In this document: positions 1 through 8,491 of the stretch, piece after piece | Numbering within the stretch: the first letter of the stretch is position 1 | How the letters are laid out: each line of letters opens with the position of its first letter | NCBI RefSeq assembly: GCF_016587435.1 | Contig: NZ_BNJJ01000016.1 | Coordinates: 163,679 to 227,678, forward strand | Reading direction: 5' to 3' | Source: Dictyobacter formicarum | GTDB taxonomy: Bacteria > Chloroflexota > Ktedonobacteria > Ktedonobacterales > Ktedonobacteraceae | Length of the DNA stretch: 64,000 nucleotides | The notes under the pieces: model-generated | The model's database searches: none | Told to the model about the DNA's origin: nothing | What the model saw: only the letters and a program-made list of their open reading frames with translations | Translations under genes and position numbers: made by a program

Positions 1-717
1 TATTCTGTATTTATCTGTAACACAGATAGTGATATACAGCGAGAGCAGACCTTTATCAAAGATGCATTACAGCGCCAGGTTGATGGCCTGGTCTTATCTT
101 CACTGCATCGCAATACTAAAATCGTGCCAGATGACAGAATGGCCTATGTTTCTATAGGGCAGAGTATTACACATCCAGATATTGATCGTGTCTCCAGTGA
201 TGATCATGCAGGAGCTAAGCTGGGTGTACGCTATTTGATTGAGCGTGGGCACACACGTATTGCCATGATTGCCGGTTCCAGAGGATTGTATCCGAACGAT
301 TCGCGTCAAGCTGGCTATTGCGAAGCGCTGGAAGAGGGTGGCTATACGGTTGACCCTACTTTGATAGCAGAAGGAGATTTTTATCGCCATGGTGGTGCGC
401 GAGCTATGCGTCAGCTAATGGCATTGCCTGAGCGCCCAACCGCAATCTTTTGTGCCAATGACTTAATGGCGATCGGTGCCCTGGACGTTGTCCACGAAAT
501 GAACATTGCGGTTCCTGGGGACGTGGCGATTGTTGGTTATGACGATATAGAGGCTGCATCCTTGATCACACCCGCTTTAACAACGGTGGTAAATCCAGCT
601 TATGAAACTGGCCAGAGAGCTGGAAAGTTGTTGCTGGAGCGTATGCAAGGGACGTATGATGGACCTGCTCGTCAGATCATGGTGCCATATGAATTAATCG
701 TGCGCGCCTCGGCCTGA
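1..717 (+). CDS. LacI-family transcriptional regulator, C-terminal part
   Basis: The reading frame is open from base 1, so the gene begins upstream of the window; 238 codons are visible. What remains is the periplasmic-binding-protein-like effector domain of a LacI/GalR repressor, with typical segments such as VSSDDHAGAKLGVRYLIERG, FCANDLMAIGAL and VAIVGYDDIEAA. The N-terminal HTH is outside the window. It lies 287 bases upstream of a sugar ABC-transporter set on the same strand, so it probably controls that set in response to the imported sugar (inference). No convincing operator was found in the gap. Confidence 0.9.
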   Translation, partial: YSVFICNTDSDIQREQTFIKDALQRQVDGLVLSSLHRNTKIVPDDRMAYVSIGQSITHPDIDRVSSDDHAGAKLGVRYLIERGHTRIAMIAGSRGLYPNDSRQAGYCEALEEGGYTVDPTLIAEGDFYRHGGARAMRQLMALPERPTAIFCANDLMAIGALDVVHEMNIAVPGDVAIVGYDDIEAASLITPALTTVVNPAYETGQRAGKLLLERMQGTYDGPARQIMVPYELIVRASA

Positions 718-1004
718 CCGATATTATCGAAACTGGCAGAGATACCTGATATTTTGGCGGGGTTACGCTTCATCTCTCTTCCTATCTATAAATGGATAAA
801 ATTTTGCAGTTTTCCTACTAAAATCAACGTTCGTGTAGTTATATAGCGAACGGCGGGAGGTTTTTGCGCCCTGAAAGGCCTGGGTTGGATAAAGATTTAT
901 TATTTTGTTGTAGTTAGTCCTTATTTGGAAAAGGTCAAAGCAGACCTGTATGATCTGGCAATTTCGAAGTGCCATTCTATTGAAAAACAAAGGAGTAACA
1001 CGCT

Positions 1005-2384
1005 ATGCAGAGCTCTTTATCTCGTCGTCGTTTCCTCGCCCAAACCGGCCAGGTTGCTCTGGGAGCAAGCCTTGCCGGTTCTTTGTTCGCTGCTTGTGGT
1101 GATAGTGGTACAGGTTCAACCAATACACTTTCTTACTGGCTAGGTGTTGATGATGCTAAACAGCGCCTGTATATACAGCAGCATGATATCAAAGACTACA
1201 TGAGTAGCCACAAAGATGTGCAGATCAAATTAAGCTTCAAACCAAATAGCGACATCGATCGTTTGTTGCAAATCGCTTTGCCAGCTGGCAACGGTCCTGA
1301 CCTTGTCCCCACACCAGGTCCTTCCTACTCTGCTCAGTATACCTCTTCGAACTTGCTACTGGATCTGGATAAATACGCCACACAATATAAATGGCAGAAC
1401 AAAATTTTTGATTGGGCACTCCAATCTGGTAGAGTCAATGGTAAGCTTTATTCGTTGCCTACATCCTATGAAACCATGTTGTTCTACTATAATAAAAATC
1501 TTTTCAGCCAACATGGATGGACAGTGCCGAAGAATCGAGCTGACCTGGAAGCTTTTGCGGCAGATGCTGCAGGGCATGGGATCACACCATTTATTGCTGG
1601 CAGCGCAGACTGGAAGCCAGCCACCGAATGGTTTGTCACAGTGTTTTTAAACCACTATGCAGGTCCAGATGCGGTATACCAGGCCTTGAGTGGCAAAGTT
1701 TCGTGGAAAGATCCTATTTTTGTCGAGAGCATCGACCTGATGAACAAGTATTTCCAGAAAGGCTGGTTCGGGGGAGGAGTCAAGCAATACTTTACCAATA
1801 AGTTTGATACCATCGACACAGCCTTTGCTCAGGGTAAGGCTGCGGTTGATCTGGAAGGTAGCTGGGCGTTCCAAAACTGGCCTAACTTCTTTGATGGCAA
1901 GATGACAAAAATGGACTATGACTGGGCTCCTATTCCCGCTTTGCGTAGTGGCCTGCCTGATAATATTTTTGCACTAGGTATTGGTAGCACCCTATCGATC
2001 AATGCGAAGAGTAAGGCAGCGGATGCAGCAGCCAAATATATGGACTGGCTCTTCACGACCCCCCAGCGTGTGACCAACGCCATGGGCGCTATTGGTAGCG
2101 AACCATTGCCGATTCCATTGAAAGAGAGTGATTTCCCGGCAGCCGTTGACAAACGTCTACGTGACTCTTATCTGAGCATTAATGAAAGCGCGCAGAAAGG
2201 TTCCTTCGGTTATACTACCTGGACCTTCTGGCCGCCCAAATCGGACACCTTTATGTATGAGGGGATGGATAAGGTTCTTACGGGCAACCTGAAGCCAGCG
2301 GATTTCTGTTCACAGTTGGATGATATTTTCAAAAAAGAACTTGCCCAGGGTGTTGTTCCTCCTCTACCCAAAGGAAAGGCGTAG
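1005..2384 (+). CDS. Sugar ABC transporter substrate-binding lipoprotein
   Basis: A 459-residue extracellular solute-binding protein of family 1 (MalE/UgpB type). The N-terminus has a Tat-like motif (SRRRFL, residues 6-11), a hydrophobic stretch and a lipobox ending at Cys31 (LFAAC), which suggests export as a folded lipoprotein. The body has the usual features of sugar-binding proteins, including a GxAAVDLEGSW-like segment and the LGIGSTLSIN region. An AAAGGAG ribosome site stands just before the ATG. The stop is 2 bases before the next permease, so these genes form an operon. The substrate cannot be read from the sequence; a carbohydrate or glycoside is likely. Confidence 0.92.
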   Translation: MQSSLSRRRFLAQTGQVALGASLAGSLFAACGDSGTGSTNTLSYWLGVDDAKQRLYIQQHDIKDYMSSHKDVQIKLSFKPNSDIDRLLQIALPAGNGPDLVPTPGPSYSAQYTSSNLLLDLDKYATQYKWQNKIFDWALQSGRVNGKLYSLPTSYETMLFYYNKNLFSQHGWTVPKNRADLEAFAADAAGHGITPFIAGSADWKPATEWFVTVFLNHYAGPDAVYQALSGKVSWKDPIFVESIDLMNKYFQKGWFGGGVKQYFTNKFDTIDTAFAQGKAAVDLEGSWAFQNWPNFFDGKMTKMDYDWAPIPALRSGLPDNIFALGIGSTLSINAKSKAADAAAKYMDWLFTTPQRVTNAMGAIGSEPLPIPLKESDFPAAVDKRLRDSYLSINESAQKGSFGYTTWTFWPPKSDTFMYEGMDKVLTGNLKPADFCSQLDDIFKKELAQGVVPPLPKGKA

Positions 2385-2386
2385 TA

Positions 2387-3367
2387 ATGTCAGCAAGTCA
2401 AATGCACGGTCTCTCTTCTGATTCAGCACGGGATATGCTCAAATCTGAACATATCTTTGCTCAATCCCATCATATGCAGAAGAAACGTTTTCCTCCCGAG
2501 AGGCGTCGGAAAATTCTGGCCTGGAGCTTTATGTTACCATTTCTCCTGGTCAACGGTGTTGTAGTCTTAGGACCATCCATCTCGACCTTCTACTATGCCT
2601 TTACTGATTGGTCAGGTATGGGTGAGGCGAAATTTGTTGGATTGGCCAATTTTATCCAGTTGTTTGGAGATGCAGATTTTCACCAGGCCTTCCTTTTTAA
2701 TCTAATCTGGCTGGCCATGTTTCTAACAGTGCCAATTGCGATGGGATTACTGGGGGCTTTCCTGCTCTCACAAATCAAGCGCTTTCAGATGTTTTTTCGT
2801 GCCGCCTATTTCATTCCTTACATCATTGCCAGCGTTGTAAACGCCTCAATATGGGAACAGATCCTGGATCCGCAGCAGGGTCTGGCTTCATTATTGAATC
2901 GGATAGGTCTGCATTTTCTGGATAATGTCTATTTTTTTGGTGATGCTCACTATGCTTTGCTATCGGTAGCTTTTGTGGATAACTGGCACTTCTGGGGCTA
3001 TCTGGTGGTGCTGTTTCTGGCCGCTATGCAAGCGGTAAGCCCTGAATTATATGAGGCTGCTAGAGTAGATGGAGCATCGCGCTGGAAGCAGTTTCTGCAT
3101 GTGACGATTCCAGGTATCAGACCTGTATTGGGTATTGTCCTGCTCCTGGTCACCGTGTGGTCACTGCTGGTATTTGAGTATCCCTTTATTATTACCCAGG
3201 GCGGCCCGGCAGGAGCCACGCAGGTAATGTCCATTCTAATGTATAAGAATGCATTTGCGCTCAATGAAGCAGGCTATGCTGCTGCCATGGGCTTGAGTTT
3301 AAGCTTTATCGCAGCTATTATCACTGGAGTTTATCTCTACTTGCAACGGAAAGGAGTTGAGATTTAA
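2387..3367 (+). CDS. Sugar ABC transporter permease, MalF type
   Basis: A 326-residue inner-membrane permease. After a charged N-terminus of about 40 residues come six predicted hydrophobic segments. The cytoplasmic EAA loop that contacts the ATPase is present (YEAARVDGASRWKQF, near residue 220). The start codon overlaps the Shine-Dalgarno region at the end of the binding-protein gene. An MsmK/UgpC-type ATPase is not encoded in this cluster, so the transporter presumably uses a shared ATPase encoded elsewhere, as is common for this family. Confidence 0.92.
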   Translation: MSASQMHGLSSDSARDMLKSEHIFAQSHHMQKKRFPPERRRKILAWSFMLPFLLVNGVVVLGPSISTFYYAFTDWSGMGEAKFVGLANFIQLFGDADFHQAFLFNLIWLAMFLTVPIAMGLLGAFLLSQIKRFQMFFRAAYFIPYIIASVVNASIWEQILDPQQGLASLLNRIGLHFLDNVYFFGDAHYALLSVAFVDNWHFWGYLVVLFLAAMQAVSPELYEAARVDGASRWKQFLHVTIPGIRPVLGIVLLLVTVWSLLVFEYPFIITQGGPAGATQVMSILMYKNAFALNEAGYAAAMGLSLSFIAAIITGVYLYLQRKGVEI

Positions 3368-3368
3368 T

Positions 3369-4214
3369 ATGCTGACACGTGTAAAAAAGTCATTAGGGCT
3401 AACCGAGAAGGCTTTTTACTATCTACTGGCTATCGTATTGGCCATCTTCTCGCTGGGACCTCTCTGTATATTGATTTTTAACTCCTTGAAATCGGATAGC
3501 GAAATTGGTGTTAATCCGCTAGGGTTTCCACTGAACCCACAGTTCTCCAACTTTGTGACTGCGTGGACGCAGGGTGATCTGGGCACAACCATGCGTAATA
3601 GCACGATTATCACCGTTGGAACCGTACTAGGGATATGGGTAATCGCTGGCATGGCCGCTTATGCACTGTCACACCTGGATCTACCTGGACGAAGCGTCGT
3701 GATGCTCTATCTAATTGCCAGTTTTGCCATTCCTTTCCAGCTCTTTTTGATCCCGCTCTACTTCCTGTGGAGTAAAATCGGCCTCACTGATAATCTATTC
3801 GGGTTGATCCTGATATATTGGGGAACAGGTTGTTCGCTGCCGATCCTACTACTGCGCTCCTATTTGATCTCATTGCCACGAGAATACAGTGATGCAGCAC
3901 GGATAGATGGAGCCAATGAATTTCAGGTAATGGTGCGCGTGGTACTGCCACTCTCCTATCCCAGCTTTTTGACGGTGGGCCTGATTGCTGGCTTCCAAGC
4001 ATGGAATGAATTTATCTATGCCGTTACCTTTATTCAGGATAATACACTGTTGCCAGTAACCACCAGCTTTCTGGCCTTCCAGCAGTCCTTCCATCGTTAC
4101 TGGGGGCTGACTAATGCGGCGGCGGTCATCATTATCCTACCAATTATTGTCCTTTTTCTGATCCTCCAACGGCGTTTTATTGCTGGATTAGCCTCAGGTG
4201 GACTGCGTGGCTAA
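3369..4214 (+). CDS. Sugar ABC transporter permease, MalG type
   Basis: A 281-residue partner permease with six hydrophobic segments and the EAA loop YSDAARIDGANEFQVM. The ATG at 3369 is preferred over an in-frame TTG at 3357: it is one base after the upstream stop and follows AAGGAG at 3351-3356. It should form a heterodimeric channel with the upstream permease. The C-terminus (QRRFIAGLASGGLRG) is typical of MalG-like proteins and marks the full end. Confidence 0.92.
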   Translation: MLTRVKKSLGLTEKAFYYLLAIVLAIFSLGPLCILIFNSLKSDSEIGVNPLGFPLNPQFSNFVTAWTQGDLGTTMRNSTIITVGTVLGIWVIAGMAAYALSHLDLPGRSVVMLYLIASFAIPFQLFLIPLYFLWSKIGLTDNLFGLILIYWGTGCSLPILLLRSYLISLPREYSDAARIDGANEFQVMVRVVLPLSYPSFLTVGLIAGFQAWNEFIYAVTFIQDNTLLPVTTSFLAFQQSFHRYWGLTNAAAVIIILPIIVLFLILQRRFIAGLASGGLRG

Positions 4215-4252
4215 GGTTACGCTATATGTTGAAAGGTTAAAAGGTTCTTTTT

Positions 4253-6358
4253 ATGTCAGATCAATACACATTGCCGACAGATTATATTGAGCGTGCGTAT
4301 GCTGGTGTGCTGGGGAAGATCATCGGCGTCTATCTGGGGCGTCCATTTGAGGGCTGGTCGTATGAGCGGATCATGCAGGAGCTGGGTGAGATCCATTATT
4401 ATGTCCATGAGAAGCGTGGTGTGCCGCTGGTGGTGACCGATGATGATATTTCCGGGACCTTTACTTTCCTGCGCGCGTTGGCTGATTATAATTATGATCC
4501 TGAGCTGTCGGCGGCCCAGATCGGGCAGAGCTGGCTGAATTATATTATTGAGGGGCGAACCATCCTGTGGTGGGGCGGCATGGGCAACTCGACCGAGCAT
4601 ACGGCCTACCTGCGCCTCAAGCAAGGTATCCAGGCTCCGCGTAGCGGCTCGATCGAGCTGAATGGTCAGGTGGTGGCAGAGCAGATCGGGGCGCAGATCT
4701 TTATCGACGGTTGGGCTATGGTCTCTCCTGGCAATCCCGCACAGGCCGTTAGGCTGGCTGGTGAAGCCAGCAGAGTCAGCCATGACGGCGAGGCGGTCTA
4801 TGCCGCCCAGGTAATCGCCGCCATGGAGGCCCAGGCCTTTGTAGAAAGCGACATCCAGAAGCTGCTGGATACTGGCCTCTCATTTATTCCCGAGGACTCG
4901 CTTGTTTATCGCATGATCCAGGATATTCGCGGCTGGCACCGTGAGGAGTCCGACTGGCGTAAGACGCGCGAGAAGATCGCGGAGAAGTATGGCTACGACA
5001 CCTATGGCGGCAACTGTCATGTGATCCCCAATCACGCCCTGATCATCATGGCCCTGCTCTATGGAGAAGATGATTTCCAGCGTTCACTGATGATTGTGAA
5101 CACGGCGGGCTGGGATACCGACTGCAACTCGGCCAACGTTGGTTGCTTGTTGGGGATCAAGAATGGGCTGCGTGGCATTGATGCGGGTCCCGATTGGCGC
5201 GGGCCGGTGGCGGATCGGCTCTATTTACCGACCGCTGACGGTGGGCGGGCTATCACCGATGCTGTGACTGAAACATATCATATCGTCAAAGCGGCCTCGG
5301 CACTGGCTGGTGTGGCGTACCAGGCGCCTAAGGGTGGTGCTCGCTTTCATTTCTCGCTGCCCGGCTCGGTGCAGGGCTTTCAGCTGACCGAGGCCAGCGG
5401 ACGGGCACAGTTGAAGAATGCAGAACATCCCATCCAGGCTGGTGAGCGCTGCCTGGAGATTGCTATGCAGGAGTCAGGCTCGGATGGACAAGCTCTGCAA
5501 TTGACCACGGCTACCTTTGTGCCGGTGGATGCCTTGGAGATGAAGGGCTACTCGCTGCTGGCTTCGCCCACTCTCTATTCTGGGCAGCAAGTGCAGGCCG
5601 CTGTGCTGGCTGATGCTGGGAATAGCCAGGTGCTCCAGGCTCGCCTGATCATCCAGGTTTATAATGCTCAGGATCAGCTCAGCGTGATCGAGGGTCCGCA
5701 GGTAGAGTTAGCAGCTGGTGAGCAAGAAACGCTGGAATGGCTCGTGCCCGATACTCATGGGCAGCCGATCGCTGCGATTGGACTGGTGCTAGCTGGCGGA
5801 CAGGCCGGAAAGCTTTACCTGGATTACCTGACCTGGCAAGGTACGCCCGAGATACTGCTGGAGCGCCCAACTGAGGGAGGCCATGCCTGGCAGCGTGCCT
5901 GGGTGAATGGTGCCGATCAGCTAGAGTTCCGGTGGTCAGACTCCTGCCGTATCATGCAGAACCACGGCCGTGGCCTGATCAGCCAGGGCACCAGGGAATG
6001 GAGCGATTATCGCGTCGATGCGGTGCTGGCGGCCCACATGGCCGATGCGGTGGGACTCGCCGTTCGTGTCCAGGGACTGCAGCGCTACTATGCTCTGCTC
6101 CTGACCAACGATAGATATGCGCGTTTGATCAAAGTCCTTGACGGCGAAACTGTGCTGGCTGAAAGCAGGTTCGATTGGGAATTGGATCGCCGCTACACCT
6201 TTAGCTTGCAGGTGGATGGTACCTCTATAAAAGCCTTTATTGATGGACAGCAACTTTTTGACGTGCAGGATCGGCGTGAACCGTTGCTCGGTGGGGGAGT
6301 TGGTCTGGTCTGTGAAGTCGGGCGCGTCGAATGCGAGAGCGTGCGGGTGCGACCATAA
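4253..6358 (+). CDS. ADP-ribosylglycohydrolase-family protein with C-terminal accessory domain
   Basis: 701 residues. Residues 1 to about 340 form an ADP-ribosylglycohydrolase (DraG/ARH-like) fold: the metal-binding motifs are visible as TDDDISGTF and, later, GWDTDCNSANVG, which matches the family's two Mg-binding acidic clusters. The remaining 350 residues look like beta-rich domains; the last 150 (RYYALLLTND through the C-terminus) resemble a concanavalin/LamG-like sugar-binding module. It follows a sugar ABC transporter by 38 bases, so the likely substrate is an imported ribosyl or glycosyl compound rather than an ADP-ribosylated protein (inference). Base composition is more GC-rich than in the transporter genes. 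Confidence 0.85.
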   Translation: MSDQYTLPTDYIERAYAGVLGKIIGVYLGRPFEGWSYERIMQELGEIHYYVHEKRGVPLVVTDDDISGTFTFLRALADYNYDPELSAAQIGQSWLNYIIEGRTILWWGGMGNSTEHTAYLRLKQGIQAPRSGSIELNGQVVAEQIGAQIFIDGWAMVSPGNPAQAVRLAGEASRVSHDGEAVYAAQVIAAMEAQAFVESDIQKLLDTGLSFIPEDSLVYRMIQDIRGWHREESDWRKTREKIAEKYGYDTYGGNCHVIPNHALIIMALLYGEDDFQRSLMIVNTAGWDTDCNSANVGCLLGIKNGLRGIDAGPDWRGPVADRLYLPTADGGRAITDAVTETYHIVKAASALAGVAYQAPKGGARFHFSLPGSVQGFQLTEASGRAQLKNAEHPIQAGERCLEIAMQESGSDGQALQLTTATFVPVDALEMKGYSLLASPTLYSGQQVQAAVLADAGNSQVLQARLIIQVYNAQDQLSVIEGPQVELAAGEQETLEWLVPDTHGQPIAAIGLVLAGGQAGKLYLDYLTWQGTPEILLERPTEGGHAWQRAWVNGADQLEFRWSDSCRIMQNHGRGLISQGTREWSDYRVDAVLAAHMADAVGLAVRVQGLQRYYALLLTNDRYARLIKVLDGETVLAESRFDWELDRRYTFSLQVDGTSIKAFIDGQQLFDVQDRREPLLGGGVGLVCEVGRVECESVRVRP

Positions 6359-6382
6359 ATCAAATACAAAACATATAATAAG

Positions 6383-6422
6383 GACGGGACCGAGCCATAT
6401 CCCACAATGGCCCGGTCCCGTC
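6383..6422. terminator. Bidirectional hairpin terminator
   Basis: A perfect 10-bp stem (GACGGGACCG at 6383-6392 pairing with 6413-6422) lies between the plus-strand glycohydrolase gene and the minus-strand gene ending at 6473. No long T-run follows, so strength is uncertain. Confidence 0.6.
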
Positions 6423-6472
6423 TTCACAACCAGAAAAGCACAGGGAGGACATAGTAGTAGTTTGCTGGCGTG

Positions 6473-7012
6473 CTAGCGCCGTCCCGCCGCAACCTTACGG
6501 AGGTCTTCGTATTCTTCTTCTTCGTCAGGTTGACCCGCAATAAGGAGGATATAGCCAGTAGCCAGGATGGATGAGATATCGACATTGAACGAGCGCATTT
6601 TCAGGCGTGTGCGCGAAAGGGCGCAGCGCACCGGGCGCATCTCTTGATCCCAGCTACCCTCTTCCATAGCCTCTTCAAGGTGCTCGCGTGCCCTGGTGAT
6701 ATCGGCCTCGCTGGCCTTGCCACCGCTATAGAAATTGGCATAGAGCACTTCATAAGGACAATAATAGGGGAACAGCTCCAGGAGCGGCAACAAGACGTTC
6801 ATCTCGGTATTCGTGAACTGTTCCTGCTTCAGGAGGCGTGGTATATGCAGCTCGTCGCAGGCCAGGTAGGATAGAGTCCCAAAGGTCGTGTTAAGGACCA
6901 TGATATGGCCTGCAGGCAACGAGTCCTGAAGCGAGAAGTGCAATATTTTATTCGCCTGCTGGTTTGTATAGTCTGCTGGTGCTTTAGGTTTACGCAGGTA
7001 GACTTTCTGCAT
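6473..7012 (-). CDS. Conserved-looking hypothetical protein
   Basis: 179 residues, no domain recognised. The start has a good ribosome site (AGGAGTATCACC before ATG). The protein is mixed alpha/beta in appearance with an acidic C-terminal tail (QPDEEEEYEDL) followed by a basic end. It overlaps the upstream 106-residue gene by 23 bases, which suggests translational coupling in a three-gene minus-strand operon (8323 down to 6473). No signal peptide or membrane segment is evident, so it is probably cytoplasmic. Confidence 0.65.
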   Translation of the reverse strand: MQKVYLRKPKAPADYTNQQANKILHFSLQDSLPAGHIMVLNTTFGTLSYLACDELHIPRLLKQEQFTNTEMNVLLPLLELFPYYCPYEVLYANFYSGGKASEADITRAREHLEEAMEEGSWDQEMRPVRCALSRTRLKMRSFNVDISSILATGYILLIAGQPDEEEEYEDLRKVAAGRR

Positions 7013-7310
7013 GGTGATACTCCTTCATAGTAGACGCATCTTTCGGGTCTACCACTCTCAACCGCATCGCCACTGTTTCGCGTACACCAACCGTGGCCGC
7101 CTCTCGGCTAGCGTAATACGGCCCCTGCTCTTGTGAGGCAACCAGATATGGGAACGCAGCGGCACTTCCACGATGTGGTTGAGTACCGGCCGGCGCATCC
7201 ACACGGGATAAGGCTCCAGAGACCGCAGCCGTGACGACAAAGCGCACAGCGATGATTAACCGGGTGTTGATAGGACGATTTAGATGAATACGCTGTACAT
7301 AGGTTGCCAT
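6990..7310 (-). CDS. Hypothetical protein, middle gene of three-gene set
   Basis: 106 residues, no recognised domain. The N-terminus (ATYVQRIHLNRPINTRL) faintly resembles the start of the next protein (QKVYLRKPKAP). It begins 8 bases after the stop of the upstream 334-residue gene and overlaps the following gene by 23 bases. One weakly hydrophobic stretch is present near residue 25. The position and coupling support a real gene; the composition alone would not. Confidence 0.5.
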   Translation of the reverse strand: MATYVQRIHLNRPINTRLIIAVRFVVTAAVSGALSRVDAPAGTQPHRGSAAAFPYLVASQEQGPYYASREAATVGVRETVAMRLRVVDPKDASTMKEYHHAESLPA

Positions 7311-7318
7311 ATGCTCGA

Positions 7319-8323
7319 CTATATCCCCCAGATTGTATGTAGTAATGAGGCTGGTATCTGTAGAGTCGGGTTGGCGCGCGCGACTTCGAGCAGATAGCCG
7401 AAACCAACGCCTCCCAGAGTACCCAGAACGACCAGCGCCATGAGAATGAGCAGTAATTTGTCCTGTTTGAGACGCTCAACGTGTGCGCTAAGAGGTGATG
7501 GCTGCTCAAATGCCTCAGGAGCTACCTCGGCATCTGATTGGACCATCTTCTCTGGTACCTGCACATCCTGCATATCCTGCATATCTAAAGAGAACTCCAT
7601 ATCGGACAAAAATGGGGCTTCATCCTCTTTTTCAATCAGTGCCACAGTGCTCAGCGCGCGTGTCTTGCGTACTCTTTCCCCACCTTGAACTGACCCATAC
7701 GAGGGTAAGTCGGATAACGGTTCGGTCACACGAGTTGCCTGGATGCGCCTGACGGCTGGTATTGGTGCCGTATTAATCATCTCAAGCGTCTCTGATGAGC
7801 TGAATTGACCAGAAGGCTCGCGTAAGTTAGCAACGGCAACGTTGCTCGATAGGGATGCATGGTACGTTTCCCCCTGCGTACCTGTAGCATTGGTGTCATA
7901 GCTATTCCAGGGACCAGTAAAACTGGCGACCGGTGACTGCTCCATTACCGTGCGCAACTCGGGTTGGGCCGGTAATCCATCGAACATGGAGGGCCAGGAG
8001 GGCGGGAACCCCGGTTGGAGTAGTGCCTTCTGGCAGGTCTCTATCGTCGAAAAGACCGTAAAACCATGTCGACGCGCCCATAAACGCAGTCGTTCGTTAC
8101 CTTCTATGACCAGAACCAGCTGAGCATCCTGTCGGGTCGCAACCTGTTGCAACTCACGCAAATCTCCCGGACGCCGAAAAACGGCATCTTGCGGCAATAC
8201 GACGACGATAGGCTGCCGATAATACTGGCCCAGGTGATGAAAAAGCCAGTTGACCACAGATGTACGCTCGTCGCTCAATTCAACCACCAGGGTGCTAATG
8301 TCGTTTAGCTTCTCGTATTTCAT
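7319..8323 (-). CDS. Hypothetical protein with C-terminal membrane anchor
   Basis: 334 residues. Residues 1-105 form a Rossmann-like alpha/beta domain (PIVVVLPQDAVFRRPGDL, then AQLVLVIEGNERLRLWARR, then GFTVFSTIETCQKALL). It reminds me of the N-terminal domain of some Chloroflexota baseplate-J-annotated proteins, but this is a weak recollection. A long low-complexity, acidic linker follows (about 110-280) and then one transmembrane helix (LLLILMALVVLGTLGGVGFGY) near the C-terminus. It is the first gene of the minus-strand operon and is divergent from the STAND gene at 8492, with a shared 168-base promoter region. Confidence 0.7.
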   Translation of the reverse strand: MKYEKLNDISTLVVELSDERTSVVNWLFHHLGQYYRQPIVVVLPQDAVFRRPGDLRELQQVATRQDAQLVLVIEGNERLRLWARRHGFTVFSTIETCQKALLQPGFPPSWPSMFDGLPAQPELRTVMEQSPVASFTGPWNSYDTNATGTQGETYHASLSSNVAVANLREPSGQFSSSETLEMINTAPIPAVRRIQATRVTEPLSDLPSYGSVQGGERVRKTRALSTVALIEKEDEAPFLSDMEFSLDMQDMQDVQVPEKMVQSDAEVAPEAFEQPSPLSAHVERLKQDKLLLILMALVVLGTLGGVGFGYLLEVARANPTLQIPASLLHTIWGI

Positions 8324-8491
8324 ATGCCGTCCGTATCTTTGCTTTCATTTCCTGACTACAAACTTTTTCTATGCTAATTATGTATTAAAATAAGGTATAC
8401 TTTTAATGACAGATTTATCAAATGCATTTATCATTTTTATCATTCTCGCGCTATTTATCACATTCATGCTAACAGGAAGAATGGTGAACGG

